The notes under the pieces are model-generated. The model worked only from the letters and a program-made list of their open reading frames with translations. It made no database searches and was not told the DNA's origin. A DNA stretch of 64,000 bases from Actinophytocola sp963826035 (GTDB lineage: Bacteria; Actinomycetota; Actinomycetes; Mycobacteriales; Pseudonocardiaceae), in contig CAWGVZ010000015.1 in the NCBI GenBank assembly GCA_963826035.1, positions 744,001-808,000 on the forward strand, in the 5' to 3' direction. A program made the translations under genes and the position numbers. Shown here one piece after another: positions 1 to 8,474 of this stretch. Position 1 is the stretch's first letter, and each line of letters opens with the position of its first letter.

Positions 1-1010
1 GCAAGATCCCGATCATGGTCGTGTACAACGTCCCGAACCGCGACTGCGGTGGTCCCAGTGGCGGCGGAGCACCGTCCCACGACGCCTACCGGGCGTGGGT
101 CGACCAGGTGGCGGCGGGCTTGGGAGGCCGGCCGGCGGCGATCGTGCTCGAGCCGGACGTGCTGCCGATCATGACGAGCTGCCAGTCGACCGACCAGCAG
201 AACCAGACGAAGGCGTCGATGGCCTACGCGGGCAAGAAGCTCAAGTCCGGGTCATCGCAGGCGAAGGTGTACTTCGACATCGGCCACTCCGCATGGCTCT
301 CGCCGGCGGAGGCCGCGTCGCGACTGCGCGCCGCGGACATCTCGAACAGCGCCGACGGCATCTCCACCAACGTGTCGAACTACCGGTCGACCGCTGATGA
401 GGTGGCCTTCGCCAAGGCGGTGCTGAACGGGGTCGGTGACTCGCGGCTGCGCGCGGTGGTCGACACCAGCCGCAACGGCAAGGGGCCGTTGGGCAGCGAG
501 TGGTGCGACCCGGCGGGTCGGGCCGTCGGCACGCCGAGCACGGACCAGACGGGTGACGGGCAGATCGCCGCGTTCCTGTGGATCAAGTTGCCGGGTGAGG
601 CCGACGGATGTATCGCCCAGGCGGGCCAGTTCGTGCCGCAGCGCGCGTACGAGTTGGCGGCCGCCGCCAACTGGACGCCCGACCCAGGGACCCCGGGGAC
701 CGGTTCGTGCCGGGTGACGCAACGGATGGTCGATACGTGGCAAACCGGTTACACCGCCGAGATCGTCATCGAGAACCGGGGATCGTTGATCGACGAGTGG
801 GCGCTCACGTTCGCCGCGCCCAACGTCACCGTGATCCAGGGTTGGGCCGGGACGTGGACCGACACGGGGGACACCGTGCGGGTCACGAACGCGTCGTGGA
901 ACGGCCGGCTGGTTACCGGTGGCACCGCGACCATCGGCTACAACGCGAGCCACAACGGCGGCAGCCAACCGTTCCTCTCGCCGACCCTGAACGGAGCATC
1001 TTGCGGCTGA
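1..1010 (+). CDS. GH6 cellulase with C-terminal CBM2 (5' partial)
   Basis: Secreted endoglucanase or cellobiohydrolase acting on beta-1,4-glucan. The 5' end lies outside the window and the reading frame is open from position 3. The visible part starts in the GH6 catalytic domain: VVYNVPNRDC matches the first GH6 signature, whose Asp is the proposed catalytic acid, and IVLEPDVLP matches the second. A short Pro/Gly/Thr linker (PDPGTPGTGS) leads to a roughly 100-residue CBM2 that begins CRVTQRM and ends with a Cys near the C-terminus, the usual CBM2 disulfide arrangement. It ends at TGA 1008-1010 and is followed directly by a strong hairpin. Signal peptide and promoter are not visible, so export is inferred from the domain organisation. 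Confidence 0.93.
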   Translation, partial: KIPIMVVYNVPNRDCGGPSGGGAPSHDAYRAWVDQVAAGLGGRPAAIVLEPDVLPIMTSCQSTDQQNQTKASMAYAGKKLKSGSSQAKVYFDIGHSAWLSPAEAASRLRAADISNSADGISTNVSNYRSTADEVAFAKAVLNGVGDSRLRAVVDTSRNGKGPLGSEWCDPAGRAVGTPSTDQTGDGQIAAFLWIKLPGEADGCIAQAGQFVPQRAYELAAAANWTPDPGTPGTGSCRVTQRMVDTWQTGYTAEIVIENRGSLIDEWALTFAAPNVTVIQGWAGTWTDTGDTVRVTNASWNGRLVTGGTATIGYNASHNGGSQPFLSPTLNGASCG

Positions 1011-1026
1011 ACCCGTACCGGCCCTG

Positions 1027-1058
1027 ACGCGCGCCCCTCCTGACCGAGGGGCGCGCGT
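1027..1058 (+). terminator. Rho-independent-type hairpin after the GH6 gene
   Basis: A perfect 13-bp stem (ACGCGCGCCCCTC pairing with its complement) closes a 6-nt loop 17 nt after the GH6 stop codon. There is only a short TTCTAGT tail and no U-tract, as is common in high-GC actinomycetes. Confidence 0.8.
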
Positions 1059-1131
1059 TCTAGTCCGCCTCCCCGGATTTCAAGTGTTGGTCAGGCGCAG
1101 ACCTTCGCACAAAGATCCAAGGGACAGGCCT

Positions 1132-1333
1132 TTAGTGGTCGGTTTCGGAAGTTCTTCGGGGGTCTGCTCGGGGATCCTGTGTGATGAAGGACGCTTCCTC
1201 GTCACTCTCCCCGGCGGCGGGTCTGGTGCACCGAACGACGCTTTCGGTGCGTTGAGCACACCCAACGACGCCTTCGGTGCATTGGTCTGCTGCGCTCGCA
1301 CCACCCCGAGGACTTCCGAAATCGACCACTTAG
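1132..1333. mobile_element. MITE-like element with 28-bp inverted ends
   Basis: The left end (1134-1162) and the right end (1303-1331, complementary strand) share AGTGGTCG-TTTCGGAAGT-CTCGGGG with about three differences. Both ends are flanked by TTAG (1132-1135 and 1330-1333), consistent with a 4-bp target duplication of YTAR type as reported for IS701-family elements. The 200-bp interior has no transposase and carries two copies of a short palindromic repeat. The right end supplies the TAA stop of larE, so the element sits exactly at that gene's 3' end. Confidence 0.55.
1217..1283 (+). repeat. Two tandem copies of the NDAFGAL-type palindromic repeat
   Basis: Each unit is built on GAACGACGCTTTCGGTGC or a close variant (1232-1250 and 1263-1280), with partly self-complementary GCACC and GGTGC ends. 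The same core recurs at 11635-11671 (reverse orientation), inside the kinase gene at 47162-47200, and in degenerate form near 53515-53545. If translated, the units read PNDAFGAL. Confidence 0.75.
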
Positions 1334-2121
1334 TCGCGGTGGTTGAGGGAGCCCGGCCGGTACGGGCCGATCTCTACCGGCAGGCCGGCCGGAAAGCCGG
1401 CCGCGTGGACGGCGTCCGCGACCGCGGCGGGATCGGCGTGGCCGGTGTCCACTTCCACGCGGACGGAGTCGCCGAGGTCGCGGACGCGCAGGTCGGTGAC
1501 CGGCAGGAGGACGCGCACGGCCTGTTCGGCGCGGTCGACGCGGGCGAGGCGGTGCGAGGTGACCGGGATGCCGTAGCGGATGCGGCTGGCCAGGCACGGC
1601 GTGGCCGGCTTGTCCCAGGTGGACAGTCCCCACTTCCGGCTGACCGCCCGCACAGCTGCCTTCGTCAGGCCCGCGTCGCGCAACGGGGTGTGCGCGCCGC
1701 GCTCGTCGCCGGCCCGGATTCCGGGGCGGAACGGGTCGGTGGCGTCGTCGGCGTTGGTGCCGGTGGCGACGGTGGCGAACCCGTGTTCGCCGGCCAGCGC
1801 GATGATCGCGGTGAGGACGGTGGACTTGCAGAAGTAGCACCGGTCGCGGCCATTGGCCCGGTAGCCGGCGTCGGCGAGTTCGTCGGTGTGCGGGGTCAGG
1901 TGCCGGACGCCCAGTGCGGCGGCCAGTCGCGCGGCCGGAGCCAGTTCGCCGGCGGCGAGGCTGGGCGACACGGCGGTGACGGCCAGCACCCGCGCGGGCC
2001 CGAGTACGCGGACCGCGGCGGCGAGGACGAGGGCGGAGTCGGCGCCGCCGGAGTACGCCACCGCCACCGGGCCGATCCCGATGAGCCGGTCCAACAGCCG
2101 GGTGGCGTGCGGGTCAGTCAT
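1330..2121 (-). CDS. larE: LarE, ATP-dependent sacrificial sulfur transferase
   Basis: Makes the nickel-pincer nucleotide cofactor by activating the carboxylates of pyridinium-3,5-biscarboxylate mononucleotide with ATP and inserting sulfur. The 263-residue protein has the PP-loop SGGADS near residue 25, a CYFCK motif near residue 95, and the LarE signature PCLASRIRYG near residue 175 with the Cys that donates sulfur in Lactiplantibacillus plantarum LarE. It is the last gene of gntR-larA-larB-larC-larE and overlaps the end of larC by 8 nt. Its TAA stop is formed by the TTA at the edge of the adjacent MITE-like element. The length fits the family, and function is assigned from family knowledge plus operon context. 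Confidence 0.93.
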   Translation of the reverse strand: MTDPHATRLLDRLIGIGPVAVAYSGGADSALVLAAAVRVLGPARVLAVTAVSPSLAAGELAPAARLAAALGVRHLTPHTDELADAGYRANGRDRCYFCKSTVLTAIIALAGEHGFATVATGTNADDATDPFRPGIRAGDERGAHTPLRDAGLTKAAVRAVSRKWGLSTWDKPATPCLASRIRYGIPVTSHRLARVDRAEQAVRVLLPVTDLRVRDLGDSVRVEVDTGHADPAAVADAVHAAGFPAGLPVEIGPYRPGSLNHRD

Positions 2122-3259
2122 GGTCGGTCTCCAGCTTCGCCATGGCCAGGGCGGCGACCGCGCGCAGTGGCAGTGTGAGCGCCGCCGCCGCGGCGGCTAC
2201 GTCCTCGTGTTCGGGTTTCGCGCCGTGTGGCCCTAGTTTGATCCGCACCGGGTAGCCCGACACGTCGACCGTGGTGAACCGGCGGGGCAGCACTTGACGG
2301 TCCACTGTGGACCGGCGGAGGCCGAGAGAGCCGGTCTCGGCCAGCAGCAGACCGGCGAGCGCGTCGGCACGAGCCGGCGGGGCGAGGACGGTGAGCACCT
2401 GACCCGGCCGGCCCTTCTTCATGATCACCGGCGTGATCCACGCGTCCAGCGCGCCCTCGGCGAGGACACGGACCAGTACGTGAGCCACCGTCTCGCCGGT
2501 GACATCGTCCACAGTGGTCTCCAGCACCACGGCGGACGGCGTCGCGGCCGAGCGTGTCGCCACCGTCACCGACACGACGTTCGGGCGGTCGGCCAGCTCG
2601 CGGTGGCCCGCGCCGTATCCCGTCCGCACGGGCGACATCGCCGGTGGCGGGGCGAACTCGGCGGGGATCGCCCGCACGAGTGCCGCCGCGGTCGGCGTCA
2701 CGGTCTCACCCGGCAGGTCCGATCCCACGGTGACCGCGCCGGCGAGCAGCGCGAGCGTGGCCGGCGCCGGACAGGGCAGCACGCCGTGCGCGGTCCGCAC
2801 GGTGCCCGTCCCGAGTGGGAGCGGGGCGGAGTACACCTCGTCGACGTTCAGCTCGTGCAGTGCCGCCGCCACTCCGACGACGTCGACGACGGTGTCGTGG
2901 CCGCCCAGTTCGTGCAGATGTACGTCGTCGGGGTCGGCGTCGTGCAGCCGGGCCTCGGTCTCCGCGATCAACCTCAGGGCGCGGACCGCCAGCGTCGCGA
3001 CCGGCGCCGGCCGGGCCCGGCCGGCCAGCTCGATCAGCTCCGTCGCGAGCCGGGAGGTCGCGTGGTCGGTCACGCGCACGTCCACTCGGGTCGCGGCCAG
3101 GCCGTGGTCGACCACCCGCTCGACGGCCAGTTCCCAGCCGGTCAGTCCGGTGCTCGCCACGGCCGCCCGCACCGCGTCGGCCGGGGCGCCCGCGTCGAGC
3201 AGCCCGGCCAGCAGCATGTCCCCGGCGAGGCCGGACGAGGGGTTCAGCCAGCAGATCAT
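2114..3259 (-). CDS. larC: LarC, nickel insertion enzyme for the nickel-pincer cofactor
   Basis: LarC (DUF111 family) is a CTP-dependent cyclometallase that inserts Ni into the dithiolated pyridinium nucleotide. The chosen ATG (3257-3259) gives 381 residues beginning MICWLNPSSGLAGDM, the family's typical N-terminus with the conserved GLAGDM. His- and Asp-rich segments (HDADPDDVHLHELGGHD, residues about 105-121) are the expected metal-binding region. An open frame runs further upstream, but it lies inside larB and lacks family similarity. In L. plantarum larC is split by a programmed frameshift into C1 and C2. Here it is one continuous frame. It overlaps larB by 4 nt, which implies translational coupling. 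Confidence 0.93.
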   Translation of the reverse strand: MICWLNPSSGLAGDMLLAGLLDAGAPADAVRAAVASTGLTGWELAVERVVDHGLAATRVDVRVTDHATSRLATELIELAGRARPAPVATLAVRALRLIAETEARLHDADPDDVHLHELGGHDTVVDVVGVAAALHELNVDEVYSAPLPLGTGTVRTAHGVLPCPAPATLALLAGAVTVGSDLPGETVTPTAAALVRAIPAEFAPPPAMSPVRTGYGAGHRELADRPNVVSVTVATRSAATPSAVVLETTVDDVTGETVAHVLVRVLAEGALDAWITPVIMKKGRPGQVLTVLAPPARADALAGLLLAETGSLGLRRSTVDRQVLPRRFTTVDVSGYPVRIKLGPHGAKPEHEDVAAAAAALTLPLRAVAALAMAKLETDHD

Positions 3260-3894
3260 CGCGCCATCCGGTGGGCGGCCAGCGCGGCGGCGAACCCGGA
3301 GTCGATGTTGACCACGGTGAGCCCGGCCGCGCAGGAGCTGAGCATGCCGAGCAGCGCGGTCACGCCCTCGAACGCGGCGCCGTACCCGACGGACGTGGGT
3401 ACCGCGATCACCGGCGTCGCCACCAGTCCACCGACGACGCTCGCCAGCGCCGCCTCCATGCCGGCCACGACGACCACGCAGTCCGCCGCCCGCAACGTGT
3501 CCACAACGGACAGCAGTCGGTGAATCCCCGCCACCCCGACGTCGAACACCATGGTCACGCCGAGGCCGATGGCCCGCGCCACGGCCGCGGCCTCGGCGGC
3601 CACCGGTCCGTCGGCGGTGCCGGCGGTCACGACGGCCATGGTGAAGCCGCGGGCGGGTGCCGGCCGCCACGACAGGAGCCGCGCGTCCGGCTCGTACCGT
3701 CCGCCGGGCACTTCGGTGAGCACCGACGTCGCGTCCGCCGCGCCGATCCGGGTGATCAGCACGGGGCCGGTGTTGTTCGCCAGCAGGGCACGCCCGATCG
3801 CGGTGAGCTGCGGGCGCGTCTTGCCCGGCCCGTACACGATCTCGGGCAGTCCCTGCCGCGCCTCCCGGTCGAGGTCGAGCGTGGCGAAATCCAT
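3256..3894 (-). CDS. larB: LarB, pyridinium-3,5-biscarboxylate synthase
   Basis: First step of nickel-pincer synthesis: carboxylation and hydrolysis of nicotinic acid adenine dinucleotide. The 212-residue product from ATG 3892-3894 (MDFATLDLDREARQG) matches the AIR-carboxylase-like (PurE-fold) family. The C-terminal part contains GTADGPVAAEAA, VVVAGMEAALASVVGGL and PTSVGYGAAFEG, the usual glycine-rich substrate-binding segments. It starts 1 nt after the larA stop and overlaps larC by 4 nt. An upstream in-frame start is possible but would add unrelated residues from within larA. Confidence 0.93.
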   Translation of the reverse strand: MDFATLDLDREARQGLPEIVYGPGKTRPQLTAIGRALLANNTGPVLITRIGAADATSVLTEVPGGRYEPDARLLSWRPAPARGFTMAVVTAGTADGPVAAEAAAVARAIGLGVTMVFDVGVAGIHRLLSVVDTLRAADCVVVVAGMEAALASVVGGLVATPVIAVPTSVGYGAAFEGVTALLGMLSSCAAGLTVVNIDSGFAAALAAHRMAR

Positions 3895-3895
3895 G

Positions 3896-5167
3896 TCACG
3901 CCGCCACGTACGGGATCGTCTGCGGTCCGTCCGGCAGCACGCACACCCGCGCGTCCGAACCCGCCTCGGCCAGTGCCCGTGCGACGGTCCCGGCGATGTC
4001 GCTGGTGTGTCCCAGATGCGCACCGGCGAGGTCCACCTCGGACAGGTAGGAGCTGTGCACCACTACCCGGCAGTCGGCCTGGATGCGGGCCTGGATCTGC
4101 ACCTGCCACTGGTCGGGGACGGTGTGCGGGCGGGCGGTGATCTCCGCCAACAGCTCGTGCGGGGACGGCGCGCCGGCCAGCACCTCCCGGTACGAGCCGT
4201 GGTCGGGGAAGCCGTCGCGGCATTCCGCGGCGCACACGATCAGCCCGCCCGGCCGGGTCACCTGATAGGCGGCAGACATGCCTTTCACGGCCTGGTAGAG
4301 GTTCTGGTCGAGTGGGAAGCCGGAGTTCGTGGTGACCACGACGTCGAACCGGTCGGGCACCGGACACATGGCCGTCTCCCGCGCCGTGCCGGTCGCGGCG
4401 GCGTGCATGGCCTGCAGGTCGCCGCCGAACGCGGCGACGACGTCCTTGTCCCGATTGAGAACCACGTCCAGCGCGAAGGTGACGCCGGTGGCCGCGGCGA
4501 TGGCCCGTACGTCGTCGTGCACCGGGTTGCCACCGATGACGCCCCAGGTGGCCCGCGGGTCGCCGATCCGTGCGGCGTCGTGCAGCACGAGCACGGTGTC
4601 CAGGCCCGCGAGGCCGGGCGCCACGAGTTTGGGACCGCCGGAGAAGCCGGCGAAGAAGTGCGGCTCGACGAACCCGGTGGTGATCCGGACGTCGGCGTCC
4701 AGCCACTCGCGGTTGAGCCACACCGGGACGTCCTTGCCGTGCCGGCCGACCCAGCGCAGTGACGCCGGGTCGCGGGCGTCGTGGTTGACGATCCGCACCG
4801 AGTCGACCACCGCGGCGCCGAACATGGTGCGCAGCTCCGCGGGCGAGTTGCCGCGGTGGGTGCCGGTGGCGACCAGCACCACCACGTCGTCGAGGTCGAC
4901 CACGCCGTCCAGTTCGGCCAGGATCGCCGGGATCATCAGGTCTCGCGGCTGCGGCCGGGTGCCGTCACACGCCGAGATGGCCACCGTCTGTCCCTTGTGG
5001 ACACGCTCGCGGAGCGGCGGCCCGGCCACCGGATGGCGCAGTGCGTCGACGATCTCGGCGTACTGGTCGGGCGCCGCCTCGTGGTGGACCGGCTCGATCA
5101 CGGTGGTGCGTCGGGCGTCGAAATCGACATCCAGGCCGGATTCGCCGTACGCCAGGTGGACCTTCAC
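3896..5167 (-). CDS. larA: LarA-family nickel-dependent 2-hydroxyacid racemase/epimerase
   Basis: 423-residue LarA homologue, the enzyme that uses the nickel-pincer cofactor to racemise lactate or epimerise another alpha-hydroxyacid by hydride transfer. ATGTHRGN (near residue 105) contains the catalytic-type His. GFVEPHFFAGFSGGPKLVAPG (split here as GFVEPHFFAGF and SGGPKLVAPG, near residues 165-185) carries the His and the Lys that binds the cofactor covalently in L. plantarum LarA. It is the first enzyme gene after gntR (10-nt gap). The family also includes malate, phenyllactate and gluconate-type epimerases, so lactate specificity is not proven. Next to an L-fuconate dehydratase-like gene, lactate is attractive because one L-fucose pathway ends in L-lactate. 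Confidence 0.9.
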   Translation of the reverse strand: MKVHLAYGESGLDVDFDARRTTVIEPVHHEAAPDQYAEIVDALRHPVAGPPLRERVHKGQTVAISACDGTRPQPRDLMIPAILAELDGVVDLDDVVVLVATGTHRGNSPAELRTMFGAAVVDSVRIVNHDARDPASLRWVGRHGKDVPVWLNREWLDADVRITTGFVEPHFFAGFSGGPKLVAPGLAGLDTVLVLHDAARIGDPRATWGVIGGNPVHDDVRAIAAATGVTFALDVVLNRDKDVVAAFGGDLQAMHAAATGTARETAMCPVPDRFDVVVTTNSGFPLDQNLYQAVKGMSAAYQVTRPGGLIVCAAECRDGFPDHGSYREVLAGAPSPHELLAEITARPHTVPDQWQVQIQARIQADCRVVVHSSYLSEVDLAGAHLGHTSDIAGTVARALAEAGSDARVCVLPDGPQTIPYVAA

Positions 5168-5177
5168 CGAGCCGCCT

Positions 5178-5882
5178 TCATGAACCGGCTTCGTCGTCGC
5201 TGGCGGCGCCGTGGACCCGGCGCAGCCATTGCTCGGTGGTGCTGATGTGCATGAGGGCCGCCGCCTGGGCGAGGGTGGCGTCGCCGCCGGCGAGGGCGGC
5301 GTAGATCGCCTCGTGTTCGGCGAGGGTGCGGTCGGCGGCGTTGGCCTCGACCATTCCGCGCCACACTCGCGCGCGCAGCGTGCTGCTGGAGATGCCGTCG
5401 ATAAGGGTGGTCAGCGCTTCGTTGCCGGTTGCCGCGACGACCGCGCGGTGAAAGGCGGCGTCGTGCTTGTTGAGCAGTTCGACGTCCTCGCTCACCGTGT
5501 GCATCGCGTCGAGGTGGCCGCGGATCTCGGCGAGATGCTCGGGTGTCGCCCGGGTGGCGGCGAGCCCGGTGGCGACCGGCTCGAACAGCCGGCGCACTTC
5601 GGTGAGTTCGAGCAACGTGTTGCCCTGCATGAGTTCCACGGCCAAGCCGAGCCCTTCGAGCAGCACGGCGGGGGCGAGGCTGGTGACGTAGGTGCCGTCG
5701 CCGCGGCGCACGTCGAGGACCCGGGCGACGGCCAGGGCCTTCACGGCCTCGCGCATCGGGCTGCGGGAGATGCCCAGTTCGGCCGCGAGCTGGTGTTCGG
5801 GTGGCAGCTTCGCGCCGGGTGGCAGTTTGCCGGACTGGACCAGTGTCCGGATGCGGGCGATGGCCTCGTCGGTGCGTGACAC
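5178..5882 (-). CDS. GntR-family (FadR/FCD) transcriptional regulator
   Basis: Winged-helix N-terminus (LPPEHQLAAELGISRSPMREAVKAL, segments around residues 25-50) followed by an all-helical FCD ligand-binding domain with the metal-site pattern (RRLFEP, AFHRAVV, EHEAI). This is typical of regulators of sugar-acid catabolism. GTG 5880-5882 puts the HTH at the normal distance from the N-terminus. ATGs at 5937-5939 and 5934-5936 are in frame but overlap the promoter and operator region. It heads the lar operon and is divergent from the enolase and ABC genes, so it probably controls both. Confidence 0.85.
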   Translation of the reverse strand: MSRTDEAIARIRTLVQSGKLPPGAKLPPEHQLAAELGISRSPMREAVKALAVARVLDVRRGDGTYVTSLAPAVLLEGLGLAVELMQGNTLLELTEVRRLFEPVATGLAATRATPEHLAEIRGHLDAMHTVSEDVELLNKHDAAFHRAVVAATGNEALTTLIDGISSSTLRARVWRGMVEANAADRTLAEHEAIYAALAGGDATLAQAAALMHISTTEQWLRRVHGAASDDEAGS

Positions 5883-5898
5883 GAGCCGACCGTACGCG

Positions 5899-6024
5899 AG
5901 ACATGAGATGTCTGCAATGGGCCGAACCAGAGACATCATATGTATATGCCTTGATTGCAGAATTTGGCCTCAGATCAGACTATGTCTAGACGATTCCACG
6001 TATGTCCTCTATACATACGTATGT
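5899..6024. promoter_or_regulatory. Divergent promoter with GntR-type palindromes
   Basis: Three symmetrical sites lie between gntR and the enolase gene: AGACATGAGATGTCT (5899-5913, 6-bp arms and 3-nt spacer), CATATGTATATG (5937-5948) and ACATACGTATGT (6013-6024, perfect). TATACAT sequences on both strands could be -10 boxes. The AT-rich stretch stands out from its surroundings. The sites are seen directly, and binding by the neighbouring GntR protein is inferred. Confidence 0.55.
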
Positions 6025-6060
6025 TGTTTGACGGTTCCAGCGAGGCGAGGTGGCCAGCCT

Positions 6061-7368
6061 GTGACTGAGCTGATCATCGCAGTGGACGTGGCAGACGTGC
6101 GCTTCCCGACGTCCCGGGAGCTGGACGGGTCGGATGCGATGAACCCGGAGCCGGACTACTCGGCGACCTACGTCACCGTGCGCACGAGTGACGGGCGGGA
6201 AGGTTTCGGTCTCGCGTTCACCGTGGGGCGGGGTAACGAGATCACGGTGGCGGCGGTTCGTTCGCTCGCGCCGCTGGTGGTCGGGTTGCCGGTCGCGGAG
6301 ACGTTCGCGGATCTGGGCTCGTTCTCGGCCCGCCTCACCCGGGACAGCCAGCTGCGTTGGCTCGGCCCGGAGAAGGGCGTGATCCACATGGCGGCGGCCG
6401 CCGTGGTCAACGCCGTCTGGGACCTGCGGGCGCGGTCGGTGGGCAAGCCGGTGTGGCAGTTGCTCGCCGACCTGTCACCGGAGGAGCTGGTGTCCCTCAT
6501 CGACTTCCGGTACATAGCGGACGTGCTCACGCCCGACGAGGCACTGACGATCCTGCGTGCGGCGGTGCCGGGGCGTGCCGAGCGCCGGGAGCGGCTCCTG
6601 GCCACGGGTTACCCGGCGTATACGACGACTCCCGGCTGGCTCGGCTACACCGACGACAAGCTGGTGCGGCTGGCCAAGGAGGCGGTGGCCGACGGCTTCC
6701 GGCAGATCAAGCTCAAGGTCGGGGCCGACCCGGCCGACGACGAGCACCGGTTGCGGCTCGCCCGGGCCGCGGTCGGGCCGGACGTGCGGATCGCGATCGA
6801 TGCCAACCAGGCCTGGGGCGTCGAGCAGGCCATCGAGTGGTTGCGCCCGCTCGCGCCGTACGATCCGTACTGGATCGAGGAACCGACCTCACCCGACGAC
6901 GTGCTCGGGCACGTCGTGATCCGCAAGGCGGTCGCGCCGATCAAGGTCGCGGCCGGCGAGCACGTCCACAACGCGGTGATGTTCAAGCAAATGCTGCAGG
7001 CGGGTGCCATCGACGTGCTGCAGTTGGACGCGAGCCGGGTCGCCGGGGTGACCGAGAACGTCGCGATCCTGTTGCTGGCGGCCAGGTTCGGCGTGCCCGT
7101 ATGCCCGCACGCCGGTGGGGTCGGCTTGTGCGAGATGGTGCAGCACCTGGCGATGTTCGACTACGTGGCGGTCAGCGGCAGCACCGACGACCGGATGATC
7201 GAGTACGTCGACCACCTGCACGAGCAGTTCGTCGACCCGGTCCAGATCCGCGCCGGCCATTACCTGGCCCCGACGGAGCCGGGCCTTGGCGCGCGCCTGC
7301 ACCCGGAGTCGGTGACCCGTTTCGGGTTCCCGGACGGTGCCGAATGGTCCGTGGCGGGGGCCGGATGA
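6061..7368 (+). CDS. fucD: L-fuconate dehydratase-type enolase superfamily enzyme
   Basis: Mandelate-racemase-type sugar-acid dehydratase. Start GTG 6061 follows GAGGCGAGG. The 435-residue protein has the FucD hallmarks: IKLKVG (KxK general base), DANQAW, EEPTSPDD and GEHVHN (three Mg ligands), LDASRV with PHAGGVGLCE (Asp-His dyad), and IEYVDHLHEQFVDPV near the C-terminus. In the known pathway it converts L-fuconate to 2-keto-3-deoxy-L-fuconate. It is the first gene of a unit with a solute-binding protein, double ATPase and permease, divergent from gntR-lar. No matching lactonase, 2-keto-3-deoxy-fuconate dehydrogenase or hydrolase is adjacent, so the rest of the pathway must be elsewhere. A stereochemically related substrate such as a galactonate or arabinonate remains possible. 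Confidence 0.87.
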   Translation: MTELIIAVDVADVRFPTSRELDGSDAMNPEPDYSATYVTVRTSDGREGFGLAFTVGRGNEITVAAVRSLAPLVVGLPVAETFADLGSFSARLTRDSQLRWLGPEKGVIHMAAAAVVNAVWDLRARSVGKPVWQLLADLSPEELVSLIDFRYIADVLTPDEALTILRAAVPGRAERRERLLATGYPAYTTTPGWLGYTDDKLVRLAKEAVADGFRQIKLKVGADPADDEHRLRLARAAVGPDVRIAIDANQAWGVEQAIEWLRPLAPYDPYWIEEPTSPDDVLGHVVIRKAVAPIKVAAGEHVHNAVMFKQMLQAGAIDVLQLDASRVAGVTENVAILLLAARFGVPVCPHAGGVGLCEMVQHLAMFDYVAVSGSTDDRMIEYVDHLHEQFVDPVQIRAGHYLAPTEPGLGARLHPESVTRFGFPDGAEWSVAGAG

Positions 7369-7408
7369 CAGCGAATCACAGCACCTGGAGCACAAAGGAG
7401 TGTGCGGG

Positions 7409-8473
7409 ATGGGCCTCCGTAACATCGGCACGAGTATCGGCGCGAGCCTGCTCGTGTTGGCGGCGACCGCGGCGCTGACCGCGTGTGGCGCGAGCAGCGG
7501 ATCCGGCGGGGACGTCGTGGGCGTCGACTATCCCCGGTCGGACACCGACTTCTGGAACTCCTACATCAGCTACGTCCCGCGCTACGGCGACGAGTTGGAC
7601 CTGGAGCTGAAGACCACCAACTCCCAGAACGACGTGTCCGCGTTGACCTCGAACGTGCAGACGTTCATCAGCCAGGGCGTCAAGGGCGTGGTGATGGCAC
7701 CGCAGGACACCGCGGCCATCGCGCCGACGCTGAAACAGTTGGCCAGCAAGAACATCCCGGTCGTCAGTGTGGACACCCGCCCGGAGACCGGCGACGTGTA
7801 CATGGTGGTGCGCGCCGACAACCGGGCCTACGGCGAGAAGGCGTGCCAGTTCCTCGGCGCGAAGCTGGGTGGTGAGGGCAAGGTCGTGATGTTGCAGGGC
7901 GACCTGGCATCGATCAACGGCAGGGACCGCACCGAGGCGTTCAACGACTGTATGGAGAAGGACTTCCCGAGGATTCGGGTGTTCGGTGAGGCCGCGAACT
8001 GGGACGCCAACATCGCGTCGCAGAAGCTGCAGACCGACCTGACCGCGCATCCGGATATCAAGGGCGTGTACATGCAGTCCAGCTTCGCGCTGCCCGGCAC
8101 CCTGCAGATCCTGCGCCAGCGCGGCCTGCTGGTGCCGCCGGACGATCCGAGGCACGTGTTCGTGGTGTCCAACGACGGGATCCCCGAGGAACTGGAGAAG
8201 ATCGCCGAAGGCAACATCGACGCCACCGTGTCCCAGCCGGCCGACCTCTACGCGAAATGGGCCCTCCAGTACGTGAAGGACGCCATCGCCGGCAAGAAGT
8301 ACACCGCCGGGCCGACCGACCACGACAGCACGATCGTCGAGGTGCGGCCCGGCGTGCTCGAGGACCAGCTCGCCGCCCCGCTGGTCACCCTCGACGGTGC
8401 CACGGTCGGTGACATGCCGACCGTGAAATATGACGACAGCTCGCTGTGGGGCAACAACACCGATGCCGGCTGA
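7409..8473 (+). CDS. Sugar ABC transporter substrate-binding lipoprotein (RbsB-type)
   Basis: Peripla_BP_4 family receptor. ATG 7409 is preceded by AAAGGAG (7394-7400), which fixes the start. A hydrophobic signal ends in the lipobox LTAC (residues about 24-27), so the protein should be a membrane-anchored lipoprotein. The mature part shows the two-lobe pattern of ribose-type binders (QGVKGVVMAPQDTAAIAPTL, NIPVVSVDTRP, SNDGIPEELEKIAEG). The ATPase gene follows within 2 nt. It is probably the receptor for the sugar or sugar acid handled by the enolase. Confidence 0.9.
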   Translation: MGLRNIGTSIGASLLVLAATAALTACGASSGSGGDVVGVDYPRSDTDFWNSYISYVPRYGDELDLELKTTNSQNDVSALTSNVQTFISQGVKGVVMAPQDTAAIAPTLKQLASKNIPVVSVDTRPETGDVYMVVRADNRAYGEKACQFLGAKLGGEGKVVMLQGDLASINGRDRTEAFNDCMEKDFPRIRVFGEAANWDANIASQKLQTDLTAHPDIKGVYMQSSFALPGTLQILRQRGLLVPPDDPRHVFVVSNDGIPEELEKIAEGNIDATVSQPADLYAKWALQYVKDAIAGKKYTAGPTDHDSTIVEVRPGVLEDQLAAPLVTLDGATVGDMPTVKYDDSSLWGNNTDAG

Positions 8474-8474
8474 G

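Noticed and set aside
252..968. Long minus-strand frame opposite the GH6 gene
   Set aside because: Arg/Gly-rich shadow translation with no recognisable domain; the plus-strand GH6-CBM2 frame explains the sequence.
1084..2178. Plus-strand frame reading through the repeat element into larE
   Set aside because: Antisense to larE; apparent PNDAFGAL peptides come from the palindromic DNA repeat, not a conserved protein.
3260..3670. Extended N-terminus for LarC
   Set aside because: Low-complexity Arg/Gly sequence inside larB; LarC homologues begin at the M-x-GLAGDM segment.
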